Shown: positions 19,561-27,432 of the stretch, one piece after another
How positions within the stretch are numbered: position 1 is the stretch's first letter
Layout: the number at the start of each line of letters is the position of its first letter
Assembly: GCF_001425265.1 (NCBI RefSeq)
Contig: NZ_LMEC01000024.1
Coordinates: 186,001-250,000, forward strand
Source of the DNA: Massilia sp. Root418
GTDB taxonomy: Bacteria > Pseudomonadota > Gammaproteobacteria > Burkholderiales > Burkholderiaceae_D
Length of the DNA: 64,000 bases
Direction: 5' to 3'
The notes under the pieces: model-generated
The model's database searches: none
What the model was told of the DNA's origin: nothing
What the model saw: only the letters and a program-made list of their open reading frames with translations
Position numbers and translations under genes: made by a program

Positions 19561-20256
19561 ATGAATGCCGACCCTCTAGAAATCCAAAAATTTAGCGAAC
19601 TGGCCCACCGCTGGTGGGACCCCACGTCCGAATTCCGCCCCCTGCACGAGATCAATCCGCTGCGCCTGGAATGGATCAACGCGCGCGCCCCGCTGGCGGG
19701 CAAGAACGTGATCGACATCGGCTGCGGCGGCGGCATCCTGGCCGAATCCATGGCGCGTAAAGGTGCCAAGGTAACCGGCATCGACCTGTCGGAAAAGGCC
19801 CTCAAGGTAGCCGACCTGCACAGCCTGGAAACCGGCGTGCAGGTGCGCTACAAGCTGATTGCCGCCGAGGACATGGCCGCGCAGGAAGCTGGACAGTACG
19901 ACGTGGTGACCTGCATGGAAATGCTGGAGCACGTGCCCGACCCGGGCGCCATCGTGCGCGCCGCCGCCACCCTGGTGAAGCCGGGCGGCCACGTGTTCTT
20001 CTCCACGCTGAACCGCAACCCGAAGTCCTACCTGTTTGCCGTGATCGGCGCCGAGTACGTGCTGCGCATGCTGCCGCGCGGCACGCACGATTACGCCAAG
20101 TTCATCACGCCGGCCGAACTGTCGCAGTACGTGCGCAGCGCCGGCCTGCAGGTAGACGGCCTGAAGGGCCTGGGCTACAACCCGCTCAGCAAGATCTATT
20201 CGCTGAACGACGACACCAGCGTCAACTACATGGTCGCCACCAGCCGGGTCGACTGA
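19561..20256 (+). CDS. ubiG: Ubiquinone biosynthesis O-methyltransferase UbiG
   Basis: 231 residues from MNADPLEIQKFSELAHRWWDP, the family's usual N-terminus; the upstream in-frame extension is unlikely. The SAM-binding motif VIDIGCGGGILAESMA, then MEMLEHVPDP and GGHVFFSTLNRNPKSYLFAV identify UbiG, which does both O-methylation steps of ubiquinone synthesis. It is followed 46 bp later by gph, a pairing common in betaproteobacteria. Confidence 0.97.
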   Translation: MNADPLEIQKFSELAHRWWDPTSEFRPLHEINPLRLEWINARAPLAGKNVIDIGCGGGILAESMARKGAKVTGIDLSEKALKVADLHSLETGVQVRYKLIAAEDMAAQEAGQYDVVTCMEMLEHVPDPGAIVRAAATLVKPGGHVFFSTLNRNPKSYLFAVIGAEYVLRMLPRGTHDYAKFITPAELSQYVRSAGLQVDGLKGLGYNPLSKIYSLNDDTSVNYMVATSRVD

Positions 20257-20302
20257 CACTCCAACCACAGGCGGCTGCGGCCGCCATCTGACCGCCCCAT
20301 TC

Positions 20303-21010
20303 ATGAGCCACCCTGCCCCCTTGTCCGTTCCGCGCGCCGTCCTGTTCGACCTGGACGGCACGCTGGCCGATACCGCGCCCGACCTGGCCGCCGCCGTCAA
20401 CCTGCTGCGCAGCGCGCGCGGGCTGGACGCCACGCCCTACGAGCTGCTGCGTCCCACGGCCTCGGCCGGCGCGCGCGGCATGATAGGTGCGTCCTTCGGC
20501 CTGACGCCGCAGGACACCGGCTTCGATGAACTGAAAAACGGCTTCTTCGACAACTACGAAGCCGCCATCGCCGTCCACAGCACGCTGTTCGACGGCGTGC
20601 CGGCATTGCTGGCCGGGCTGGAAGCGGCCGGCGTGGCCTGGGGCATCGTCACCAACAAGCCGTCCCGTTTCACCGACCCGCTGCTGCCGCAGATCGGCCT
20701 GGGGCACGCCGGCTGCGTCATTTCCGGCGACACCACCGCGCACGCCAAGCCGCATCCGGCGCCGCTGCTGGAAGCGGCGCGCCGCCTGGCCCTGCCGCCC
20801 GAGGCGTGCTGGTACGTGGGCGACGACCTGCGCGACATCCAGGCCGGCCAGGCCGCCGGCATGCTTACCGTGGCGTGCGCCTGGGGCTATTGCGGCGCCA
20901 CCGAACCGGCCGACTGGAACGCCGACCATGTATTGGCGACACCTCAAGCTTTGTTGCAACTTGTGCAAACAGTGTTGGCTGCACGCGCCGCCAGCGCGCT
21001 CGCAGCCTGA
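20303..21010 (+). CDS. gph: Phosphoglycolate phosphatase (HAD family)
   Basis: 235 residues. HAD motif I is DLDGTLADTAPDL (nucleophile Asp in VLFDLDGT), motif II is IVTNKP, the lysine lies in AHAKPHPAP, and motif III is YVGDDLRDIQAG. It hydrolyses 2-phosphoglycolate, mainly from DNA repair, and possibly other small phosphates. Cotranscribed with ubiG by spacing. Confidence 0.9.
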   Translation: MSHPAPLSVPRAVLFDLDGTLADTAPDLAAAVNLLRSARGLDATPYELLRPTASAGARGMIGASFGLTPQDTGFDELKNGFFDNYEAAIAVHSTLFDGVPALLAGLEAAGVAWGIVTNKPSRFTDPLLPQIGLGHAGCVISGDTTAHAKPHPAPLLEAARRLALPPEACWYVGDDLRDIQAGQAAGMLTVACAWGYCGATEPADWNADHVLATPQALLQLVQTVLAARAASALAA

Positions 21011-21028
21011 TAGATTGTCACACGACCA

Positions 21029-21057
21029 TTGCCGTACGGAAATTCTGCGCGTAAGAT
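21029..21057 (+). promoter_or_regulatory. Sigma-70-like promoter for the gene at 21097
   Basis: TTGCCG (21029-21034), an exact 17-bp spacer, TAAGAT (21052-21057). The predicted start lies about 33 nt before the ATG, leaving room for the GGAG ribosome binding site. It indicates independent transcription from ubiG-gph. Confidence 0.55.
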
Positions 21058-21096
21058 AAACAGGTAACCCAACATAGTGAAAGCCGGAGTACGCAC

Positions 21097-22053
21097 ATGA
21101 CTAGCGATGAACTAATCGCCGACGCCGCTGCGCGCAGCCATACGCCGCAGAGCTGGGATGTGACGGTGTCCGAGTCGAAGTTTTACTGGTACGACCTGCT
21201 GACCGACTTCCCGCCCATCCCCGACTTCCGCGACCCGCTGGGGCGCTACCTGCGCCGCATGCAGTTCGCGGTGGAGGCGACCATGGAAAAGCGGCTGATG
21301 TACATGCTGGTGAGCCGGCCCAAGCTGCGCTTTGACACGTCGCGCTCGACCAGCTGGGGCTTTTTCGGCCTGAAGCTGACCATCCCCATCCTGGTGGGCG
21401 CCGACCAGAAACGCGACGCCGTCACGATCGAGCTCAACACGCCGGAGGACGCCACCTTAAAGAAGCCCACGGTGCAGGTGTTCGAGCGTTTCATCACACT
21501 CAACTGGGGCTCGCTGATCGAGACCTACTCCGTGCACGACCTGCTGCAGAACTTCAACACCAAGCACGAGTATCCGACCAAGGTGCACTACGTCGGTCAG
21601 ACGCGCGATCCGGCCGGGCGCCTGATCAAGGGCCGCATCAGCGGCGTGAACCGCGCCTGCGACAACAGCGGCCCGGACAACGACAACTTCCTGCTGATCC
21701 AGCGCATGGACTTCAGCACCGGCGCGCCGCTGGTGGCCGACGACGCGTCCGACGAGCTGCATGACCTGATCCTCAAGGACCAGATGGACCTGCTTGAGTG
21801 CATCCTGATCAAGTATTTCGAGAAGGACGACGAGAAGATGCGCGGTCCGCGCGAAGTGCAGGCCCGCGAAGCGCGGGTAGCCAGCCTGTACCAGGCGCAC
21901 ATGCTGCAGCGCCTGCAAGTGGACCTCGCCCTGGAAGCGCCCGACGCGTTCCAGAACCTGTATTCGGACAAGGTGAAAACCTCCGACCGGCACTTGTTCG
22001 AAGTCACGTTCAAGGGCAGCGAGCCGCTGTTCCGGGTGCCGGGCAAGGTGTGA
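21097..22053 (+). CDS. Uncharacterised protein with a GIY-YIG-like motif
   Basis: 318 residues, soluble, no signal peptide; family not recognised. The N-terminal half (1-155) mixes charged and beta-rich segments (WGFFGLKLTIPILVGA, VQVFERFITLNWGSL). The stretch VHYVGQTRDPAGRL (163-176) resembles the YIG half of GIY-YIG nucleases: Tyr165-Val-Gly, with Arg175 exactly ten residues later as in UvrC-type domains. DLLECILIKYF with Glu234 resembles the motif around the metal-binding Glu, about 69 residues further on. A canonical GIY half is not seen. Its own promoter and the position between gph and ssrA say nothing about role. The nuclease reading is inference. Confidence 0.6.
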   Translation: MTSDELIADAAARSHTPQSWDVTVSESKFYWYDLLTDFPPIPDFRDPLGRYLRRMQFAVEATMEKRLMYMLVSRPKLRFDTSRSTSWGFFGLKLTIPILVGADQKRDAVTIELNTPEDATLKKPTVQVFERFITLNWGSLIETYSVHDLLQNFNTKHEYPTKVHYVGQTRDPAGRLIKGRISGVNRACDNSGPDNDNFLLIQRMDFSTGAPLVADDASDELHDLILKDQMDLLECILIKYFEKDDEKMRGPREVQAREARVASLYQAHMLQRLQVDLALEAPDAFQNLYSDKVKTSDRHLFEVTFKGSEPLFRVPGKV

Positions 22054-22091
22054 TTCCCCGCGCGGCGCGTGCCAGCACGCCGCGTCAGCAG

Positions 22092-22107
22092 CATGACTGA
22101 CGTCATG
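22092..22107. promoter_or_regulatory. Short perfect inverted repeat CATGAC-TGAC-GTCATG
   Basis: 16 bp with 6-bp arms and a TGACGTCA core, 40 bp after the preceding stop. Possible protein-binding site or RNA hairpin; the rest of the 242-bp gap to ssrA shows no gene. Confidence 0.35.
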
Positions 22108-22278
22108 AAAAGCAGGAAATTCGACCGAACCCAGCTTCCCCGTGAAACCTGTCCGGGGCGTCCATCGTCCGCGGGTCGTAAGCTACCGCAACAAGCGGCA
22201 GTTTTGCTTTCCGGGTTGCCAACTAGATACTGTTCGCGACGGCAGGCAAAGCGTGATGCACGGGGGTGAAGAATGGAG

Positions 22279-22284
22279 TACAAT
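22279..22284 (+). promoter_or_regulatory. -10 element of the ssrA promoter
   Basis: TACAAT lies 12 bp before the mature tmRNA 5' end. The sequence at the expected -35 distance (22256-22261) is a poor match, so only the -10 box is called. Confidence 0.5.
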
Positions 22285-22295
22285 CACAAGTCTGT

Positions 22296-22655
22296 GGGGA
22301 CGACCTGGCTTCGACGTGGGTTGCAAAGCAGAACAGGGCATACCGAGGGCTGGTTACCTCGTAAATACACCCAGAAATCAATAACTGCAAACGATAACTC
22401 GTACGCACTGGCAGCTTAATTGCTGTTAGCTCCTCAACGCTTCTTCCCTGGGGCGGGCCGTTAAAAGCTGAGGAGTCATTTACAGGGAATCGCGCTATAA
22501 CGGGTCACTTGAAGTAGCGCTAAATCTAAGGTGAATCGCTGGTACGTAACGTGCACATCCGTGCCGTACCGGTTAAATTAAATGATAGTGCTAAGTATGT
22601 AGAACTGTCTGTAGAGTGCTTGCGGACGCGGGTTCGATTCCCGCCGTCTCCACCA
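22296..22655 (+). ncRNA. ssrA: Transfer-messenger RNA (tmRNA)
   Basis: About 360 nt, one-piece form. The 5' end GGGGACGACCTGGCTTCGAC pairs with GTCTCC before the 3' ACCA (22646-22655). The tRNA-like T-arm is GGGTTCGATTCCC. The tag frame starts at GCA 22387 and ends at TAA 22417-22419, coding ANDNSYALAA; with the charged Ala the tag is AANDNSYALAA. Pseudoknot helices are evident in the downstream half. It rescues stalled ribosomes with SmpB and tags the stalled peptides for ClpXP. A terminator follows directly. Confidence 0.97.
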
Positions 22656-22666
22656 CCAAATACAAA

Positions 22667-22691
22667 AACCACCCCTCGGGGTGGTTTTTTT
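22667..22691 (+). terminator. Rho-independent terminator of ssrA
   Basis: A CCACCCC / GGGGTGG stem (22669-22675, 22678-22684) with a tight centre, followed by seven T residues. Confidence 0.92.
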
Positions 22692-22708
22692 ATTTGGGGT
22701 GTTCGACG

Positions 22709-22731
22709 GGCGGGAATCGAATCCGCGTCCG
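22709..22731 (-). repeat. Inverted copy of the tmRNA T-arm segment
   Basis: These 23 bp are the reverse complement of ssrA positions 22623-22645 with one mismatch (22 of 23 identical), and the next bases continue to match GTC after one inserted base. The copy lies just past the ssrA terminator. The 3' ends of tmRNA genes are common attachment sites for integrating elements, so this may be an att remnant. A dispersed repeat family found near tRNA-like genes is the alternative. Confidence 0.75.
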
Positions 22732-22760
22732 GCACGGGCACGGGGCTTTTGCGGGAATTC

Positions 22761-22853
22761 GGCGAGCGTGCTCGCCGCCGCAAAAGCGAATTGCGCTTGC
22801 AAGCGCAACCCTCTCCGATTCGCCCATTCCGAAAATCGCATTTGGCGATTTTC
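22761..22853. repeat. Cluster of three perfect hairpins/palindromes
   Basis: GGCGAGC-GT-GCTCGCC (22761-22776); the 18-bp palindrome TTGCGCTTGCAAGCGCAA (22791-22808); and GAAAATCGC-ATTTG-GCGATTTTC (22831-22853). They are separated by 14 and 22 bp with no coding sequence. The set could be a REP-like composite element or a structured RNA. Confidence 0.8.
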
Positions 22854-23231
22854 CGCGTGCGTCATCTATCCTGCTGGCCGCAGCGATGCCCGTCCAGCCG
22901 CTTCTCTAACAAGTCCCCCGCTGTGACAATGTGCGCATTTTTCGCTCCGGCAACATGCTACCCTCTAATCAGGGTCAAACGGCAAACCGCCAAGTCAGCC
23001 CGGCCCGGCGCACGCGGAGCGCTTGCCTTCGTTGCCGGGCAGATGAGCGAAGTCACCCTATATTTCCCTCAAGCGCAGGCCGCTTTCGTCGAAGCACACG
23101 ACGGCCAGCAGTTCATCTGTTCCGCGAAGTTGTAATTGAGCAACAATCGTCCTGCAAGCTGATTATTGGTCTATATTTAATGTCGCACATTGGTATCCCA
23201 TCGCCGGATCAACCGCCGCATTAAGCCATCC

Positions 23232-26200
23232 ATGCCTAACTACCTCAATCTGATCACAGCCGTGCCGTCCAGCAGCCTGCTGTACGAAGGGCGTTACGAC
23301 ACCTTGCTGGTGATGCTATCGGTGGTGGTGGCCATCTTCGCCTCTTATGCCGCGCTGCTGGTGTCGCAGCACGCGTCCGGCATTGCCAGCGGCGCGCGGC
23401 GGCGCAGCTGGCTGCTGGTGGGCGGACTATGCCTGGGCCTGGGCATCTGGGCCATGCATTTCGTCGGCATGCTGGCCTTCACCCTGCCCTGCACCAGCAG
23501 CTACGATTACCGCATCACCCTGCTCTCCACGCTGCCCGGCATCCTGGCCAGCACCATGGCCCTGAGCCAGATCAGCCACCGCGACATCACCGGCCGCGAG
23601 CTGGCAGCCGGCGGCCTGCTGCTGGGCGCCGGCATCGGCGCTATGCACTACTCCGGCATGGCCGCCATGCGGCTGGACGGCTTTATCCAGTACGACCTGC
23701 AACTGTTCCTGCTCTCCATCGTGGTGGCGGTGGCGCTTGCCATGCTGGCGCTGTGGACCAAGTTCCGCCTGATGTCGCTGCGCGCCGGCTGGCGCCAGCA
23801 TGCGACGCTGATCGGCGCCGGCGTGATGGGCCTGGCGGTGGCCGGCATGCACTACACGGCCATGGCGGCTGCCTACTTCATCCGCGCCGGCGAGAATCCC
23901 GCTGCGGAATCAGAAATCGGCGCTAGCTTCCTGGCCACCATCGTGCTGTTCGCCACCAGCCTGATCATTGTGATCACCATCGTGGCCACCTACGTCGGCA
24001 AGCACAAGCTGTTTTCCTTCGAACGATCCTACAAGCTGGTGGGCATAGTGACGGCCGGCTGGATCATGGTGGCGTGGCTGAGCGCGAACTATTTTCACGA
24101 GCGCACAATGCGCGAACTGGAAACGCAGGAATCGGCCCAGGCCAGAGAGCAAGCGAGCGACGCTGCGGACAATATCACCGCCCATCTGCAGCGGCTGAAA
24201 GGCATACCCTTAATGCTCAGCCGCAATGAGGCGGTGCGCAGCGCGCTGCGCCGGCCTGCCCCCGTGCCGCAAGCACTGAACCAGGAACTCAAGCTGACGG
24301 CACAAGACCTGGATGCCGACGCCCTGTGGATCGTCGACGCAAACGGCCTGTGCATTGCTTCCAGCAACGCGGACACGGCGGCCACCTTTGTCGGCACCAA
24401 TTACGCCGACCGCACCTACTTCAAGCAAGCCAGGGCGGGCGGCAACGGCCAGCAGTACGCCATCGGGCGCACCAGCAATGTCGCCGGCCTGTACTACTCC
24501 GCCCCCGTTTTCGACGGCACCGCGTTCACCGGCGCGGTGGTGGTCAAGCGCAATGTCTCGCGGCTGGCGGCGTGGACCGGCCCGGCCCGCGCCTTCATCT
24601 CCGACGCCAACGGCGTCATCGTGCAGGCGGCCGATACGCGCCTGGAATTCCGCACGCTGCCGCAGGCGGCGGTGCATGCCATGACGCCGCAGCAGCGCCT
24701 GTCGCAGTACCGGCGCGAGCGTTTCGACGCCCTGCAGGTAACTTCCTGGGGCGAGGCCCTGTTCCCGGCCGCTGTCCGCATTGGCGACGACCAGGCGCCG
24801 GTGCTGATTACTTCCGTGCCTTTGGCCAAGGACGCCATGGCGCTGCATGTGGCGCGCCCGCTGCCGGAGCTGGCCCGCCTGGGCACCGAGCGCCTGTGCC
24901 TGTTCCTGCTGATTGCGCTTGCCGGCAGCATGCTGATCGTTGCCGCCTCGGCCATCGTGCTGTACCTGCGCGCCTCGCATAAGGTGGAAGCCGACCTGCG
25001 CGTGGCCGCTACCGCGTTCGAGGCCCAGGAAGGCATGGTCATTACCGACGCCGAAGGCACCATCCTGCGCATCAACCGTGCTTTCACCGACATCACCGGC
25101 TACACCGATGCGGACGCGGTGGACCGCCAGCTGGACCTGGCCGACCCCGGCCGCCACGACGCGCAGTTCTGCGCCGGAGTCTGGCAAGCCGTGCGCAGCA
25201 CAGGCGCCTGGCAGGGCGAAATCTGGAACCGGCGCAAGTCCGGCGAATCCTTCCCCGAATGGCTGACCATCACGGCCGTGCGCGACGCCGGCGGCCAGGC
25301 CACGCACTATGTGTGCACCTTGACCGACATCACTCGCCGCAAGGCCGATGAAGAGGAAATCCGCAACCTGGCGCTGTACGACTGCCTGACCACCCTGCCC
25401 AACCGGCGCTGCCTGATGGAGCGCCTGGAACACGCCATCCGCGGCAGCGAGCGCAGCGGTCAATACGGCGCCCTACTCTTCATCGACCTGGATAATTTCA
25501 AGGACCTGAACGACACGCTGGGCCACAACATGGGCGACCTGCTGCTGCAGCAAACGGCGCAGCGCTTCGTATCCAGCGTGCGCTCCAGCGACACCGTGGC
25601 GCGCCTGGGCGGCGACGAGTTCATCGTGATGCTGGAAGACCTGGGCACCTGCCAGAGGGAGGCGGTGGCCCACGCACGCGAAACGGGCGAGAAAATCCTG
25701 CGCCGCCTGAACGATGCCTACGCCTTGGGCGACCACGATTTCACCTGCAGCGCCAGCATCGGCGTAACCGTGTTCCAGGGCCACGGTCACAGCGTTGCCG
25801 TCCTGCTCAAGCAAACCGACCTGGCGATGTATCAGGCCAAGGCTGCAGGCCGCAACGCCATGCGCTTCTTCGAACCCAGCATGCAGGAGGTGGTGACCAT
25901 ACGCGCCACGCTGGACGCGGACCTGCGCCTCGCTTTGCAGCATGGCCAGTTCCGGCTGTACTACCAGCCGCAGGTGGACGCGGCGGAACGCGTCACCGGT
26001 GCGGAAGTGCTGCTGCGCTGGCTGCACCCGCAGCGCGGCCTGGTGCATCCGCTGGACTTCATCGCCGCCGCCGAGGAATCCGGCCTGATACTGCCGCTCG
26101 GGCGCTGGGTGATGGAAACGGCGTGCGCGCAATTGGCGGCATGGGCGGTCCAGCCGGAGATGGCCCACTTGACGGTGGCTGTGAACGTCAGCCCGCTGCA

Positions 26201-26681
26201 GTTCCGTCAGCCCGATTTCGTCGAGCAGGTGAACGCGGTGCTCGTTGCCAGCGGCGCCGATCCGCGCCGGCTGAAACTGGAGCTGACCGAAACCATGCTG
26301 CTCGACGACGTGGAGCAGGCCATCAGCAAGATGGCGGCCCTGAAGGTGCGGGGCGTAAACTTCGCGCTGGACGATTTCGGCACCGGCTACTCCTCGCTGT
26401 CTTATCTGCAGCGCCTGCCCATCAGCCAGCTGAAGATCGACCGCAGCTTCGTGCGCGACATCCTGAACAGCACCGGCGACGCCGCCATTACCCGGACCAT
26501 CATCAGCCTGGCCCATATCATGGGGCTGGCGGCGGTTGCCGAGGGGGTGGAAACGCCCGAGCAGTTCGCCTTGCTGGCGGAACTGGGCTGCAACGGCTAC
26601 CAAGGCTACTGGTTCGGCCGCCCGATGCCGGTGCAGGCATTTGAGTCTATTTTGCAGGGGCAGCACGCGCTGTCGGCGTGA
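23232..26681 (+). CDS. Membrane c-di-GMP protein: MHYT-Cache-PAS-GGDEF-EAL
   Basis: 1149 residues from MPNYLNLI. An MHYT sensor (about 1-255) carries three motifs, MHFVGM, MHYSGM and MHYTAM, in a seven-helix region proposed to bind metal or gases. A Cache-like extracytoplasmic domain (about 300-480; LWIVDANGLCIASS, GTNYADRTYF) is followed by a membrane helix (about 553-577), a PAS domain (about 592-705; GTILRINRAFTDITGY), an intact GGDEF (RLGGDEF near 791) and an EAL domain with its Glu in AEVLLRW (near 924) and DDFGTGYSSL. Both synthesis and hydrolysis of c-di-GMP are possible by motif. It faces tetR with a 12-bp gap. Confidence 0.93.
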   Translation: MPNYLNLITAVPSSSLLYEGRYDTLLVMLSVVVAIFASYAALLVSQHASGIASGARRRSWLLVGGLCLGLGIWAMHFVGMLAFTLPCTSSYDYRITLLSTLPGILASTMALSQISHRDITGRELAAGGLLLGAGIGAMHYSGMAAMRLDGFIQYDLQLFLLSIVVAVALAMLALWTKFRLMSLRAGWRQHATLIGAGVMGLAVAGMHYTAMAAAYFIRAGENPAAESEIGASFLATIVLFATSLIIVITIVATYVGKHKLFSFERSYKLVGIVTAGWIMVAWLSANYFHERTMRELETQESAQAREQASDAADNITAHLQRLKGIPLMLSRNEAVRSALRRPAPVPQALNQELKLTAQDLDADALWIVDANGLCIASSNADTAATFVGTNYADRTYFKQARAGGNGQQYAIGRTSNVAGLYYSAPVFDGTAFTGAVVVKRNVSRLAAWTGPARAFISDANGVIVQAADTRLEFRTLPQAAVHAMTPQQRLSQYRRERFDALQVTSWGEALFPAAVRIGDDQAPVLITSVPLAKDAMALHVARPLPELARLGTERLCLFLLIALAGSMLIVAASAIVLYLRASHKVEADLRVAATAFEAQEGMVITDAEGTILRINRAFTDITGYTDADAVDRQLDLADPGRHDAQFCAGVWQAVRSTGAWQGEIWNRRKSGESFPEWLTITAVRDAGGQATHYVCTLTDITRRKADEEEIRNLALYDCLTTLPNRRCLMERLEHAIRGSERSGQYGALLFIDLDNFKDLNDTLGHNMGDLLLQQTAQRFVSSVRSSDTVARLGGDEFIVMLEDLGTCQREAVAHARETGEKILRRLNDAYALGDHDFTCSASIGVTVFQGHGHSVAVLLKQTDLAMYQAKAAGRNAMRFFEPSMQEVVTIRATLDADLRLALQHGQFRLYYQPQVDAAERVTGAEVLLRWLHPQRGLVHPLDFIAAAEESGLILPLGRWVMETACAQLAAWAVQPEMAHLTVAVNVSPLQFRQPDFVEQVNAVLVASGADPRRLKLELTETMLLDDVEQAISKMAALKVRGVNFALDDFGTGYSSLSYLQRLPISQLKIDRSFVRDILNSTGDAAITRTIISLAHIMGLAAVAEGVETPEQFALLAELGCNGYQGYWFGRPMPVQAFESILQGQHALSA

Positions 26682-26693
26682 GGCTCCACTACC

Positions 26694-27314
26694 CTAAATT
26701 ACTTTTGGCCGCGCTGCATTGACCAGTGCATGCACGGCGTTCTGCAGCAGATCCGTTGCCTCATCCGGCGCGAGCAGTTCGGAACTGACTAAGGCGCCGT
26801 TGATCAGCACGGCCAGCTGCCCTGCCAGCCTGTCCGCGTTGCCGACACTCATCCTGCGGGTGATGGCGGCCAGCCGCTCACGCATGGCGTGCATGTGGGC
26901 GCGGGCCACGAAACGGGCGGGATGGTCGTGCTCCGCGAATTCTGCGGCGACGTTGATCTGCGGGCAGCCGCGATAGTTGGAGCGCGCCAGGCGTTCGCCT
27001 ATCCAGCCCATGTGCGCGTCGAGCTCGCCTTCCGGATCGTCCGCATGCTTGGCGGCGACCGCGTCCCATACCGCCCAGAAATCGACGTCCTCGCGCTGCA
27101 GGAAGGCCACGATCAAGTCATCTTTGGTTGGGAAGTAGCGGTACAGGCTGGTCTTGGCCACGCCTGCCTGTTCGATCACCAGATCAATGCCCACCGCCCG
27201 CACTCCCCGCTGATAAAACAGCGAGGATGCTACCGCCAGGATGTGCTGCTGAAGGTCGGTCGAATCGGCCGAACGCCTGCGTCGTGGAGATGTCGCGGTA
27301 GTTGAGGTAGCCAT
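26694..27314 (-). CDS. TetR/AcrR-family transcriptional repressor
   Basis: 206 residues from MATSTTATSPRRRR; an upstream in-frame ATG at 27368 would overlap the operator region and is disfavoured. The N-terminal HTH reads ILAVASSLFYQRGVRAVGIDLVIEQAGVAKTSLYRYFPTKDDLI (about 24-68). The C-terminal ligand domain includes SNYRGCPQINVAAEF, common in TetR proteins of the YcdC/AefR-like type. It is divergent from the oxidoreductase operon, with two 16-bp palindromes in between, so autoregulation and control of that operon are likely. Inducer unknown. Confidence 0.92.
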   Translation of the reverse strand: MATSTTATSPRRRRSADSTDLQQHILAVASSLFYQRGVRAVGIDLVIEQAGVAKTSLYRYFPTKDDLIVAFLQREDVDFWAVWDAVAAKHADDPEGELDAHMGWIGERLARSNYRGCPQINVAAEFAEHDHPARFVARAHMHAMRERLAAITRRMSVGNADRLAGQLAVLINGALVSSELLAPDEATDLLQNAVHALVNAARPKVI

Positions 27315-27339
27315 GGAAAACTCTTTCGCGGATAAGAAG

Positions 27340-27368
27340 TTGACATGATACAGACCTTTCTGTAGCAT
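27340..27368 (+). promoter_or_regulatory. Promoter of the oxidoreductase operon
   Basis: TTGACA (27340-27345, consensus), 17-bp spacer, TAGCAT (27363-27368). The first TetR-type palindrome lies in the spacer and the second just downstream of the predicted start, so a bound repressor would block RNA polymerase. Confidence 0.65.
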
Positions 27369-27390
27369 TTGAAGTACAGACAGGTCTGTA
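27349..27390. promoter_or_regulatory. Two TetR-type operators
   Basis: O1 is TACAGACCTTTCTGTA (27349-27364), imperfect in the centre. O2 is TACAGACAGGTCTGTA (27375-27390), a perfect palindrome. They share TACAGA...TCTGTA half-sites and are 26 bp apart centre to centre, between tetR and the operon it faces. Confidence 0.8.
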
Positions 27391-27432
27391 TCGCATTTCT
27401 GAATTCAACCTGCAGTCACTTTGGAGAAAACA

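Larger units (their letters stand above)
22692..23231. other. Gene-free stretch after ssrA containing a repeat cluster
   Basis: About 540 bp without a supportable gene. The first 160 bp hold an inverted copy of part of the tmRNA T-arm and three perfect hairpins (listed separately). The remainder is unremarkable apart from an AT-rich TATATTTAAT patch near 23175 that may belong to the promoter of the next gene. Open frames translating through here on both strands overlap ssrA and show arginine-rich, shadow-like content. Confidence 0.6.

Noticed and set aside
22551..23135. 194-codon plus-strand open frame after the tag region of ssrA
   Set aside because: It begins inside the tmRNA gene and runs through its terminator and the hairpin cluster; translation is arginine-rich with no family motif.
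23043..23135. 30-codon ORF (MSEVTLYFPQ...) before the MHYT gene
   Set aside because: Reasonable sequence but no ribosome binding site and no recognised family; too weak to call.
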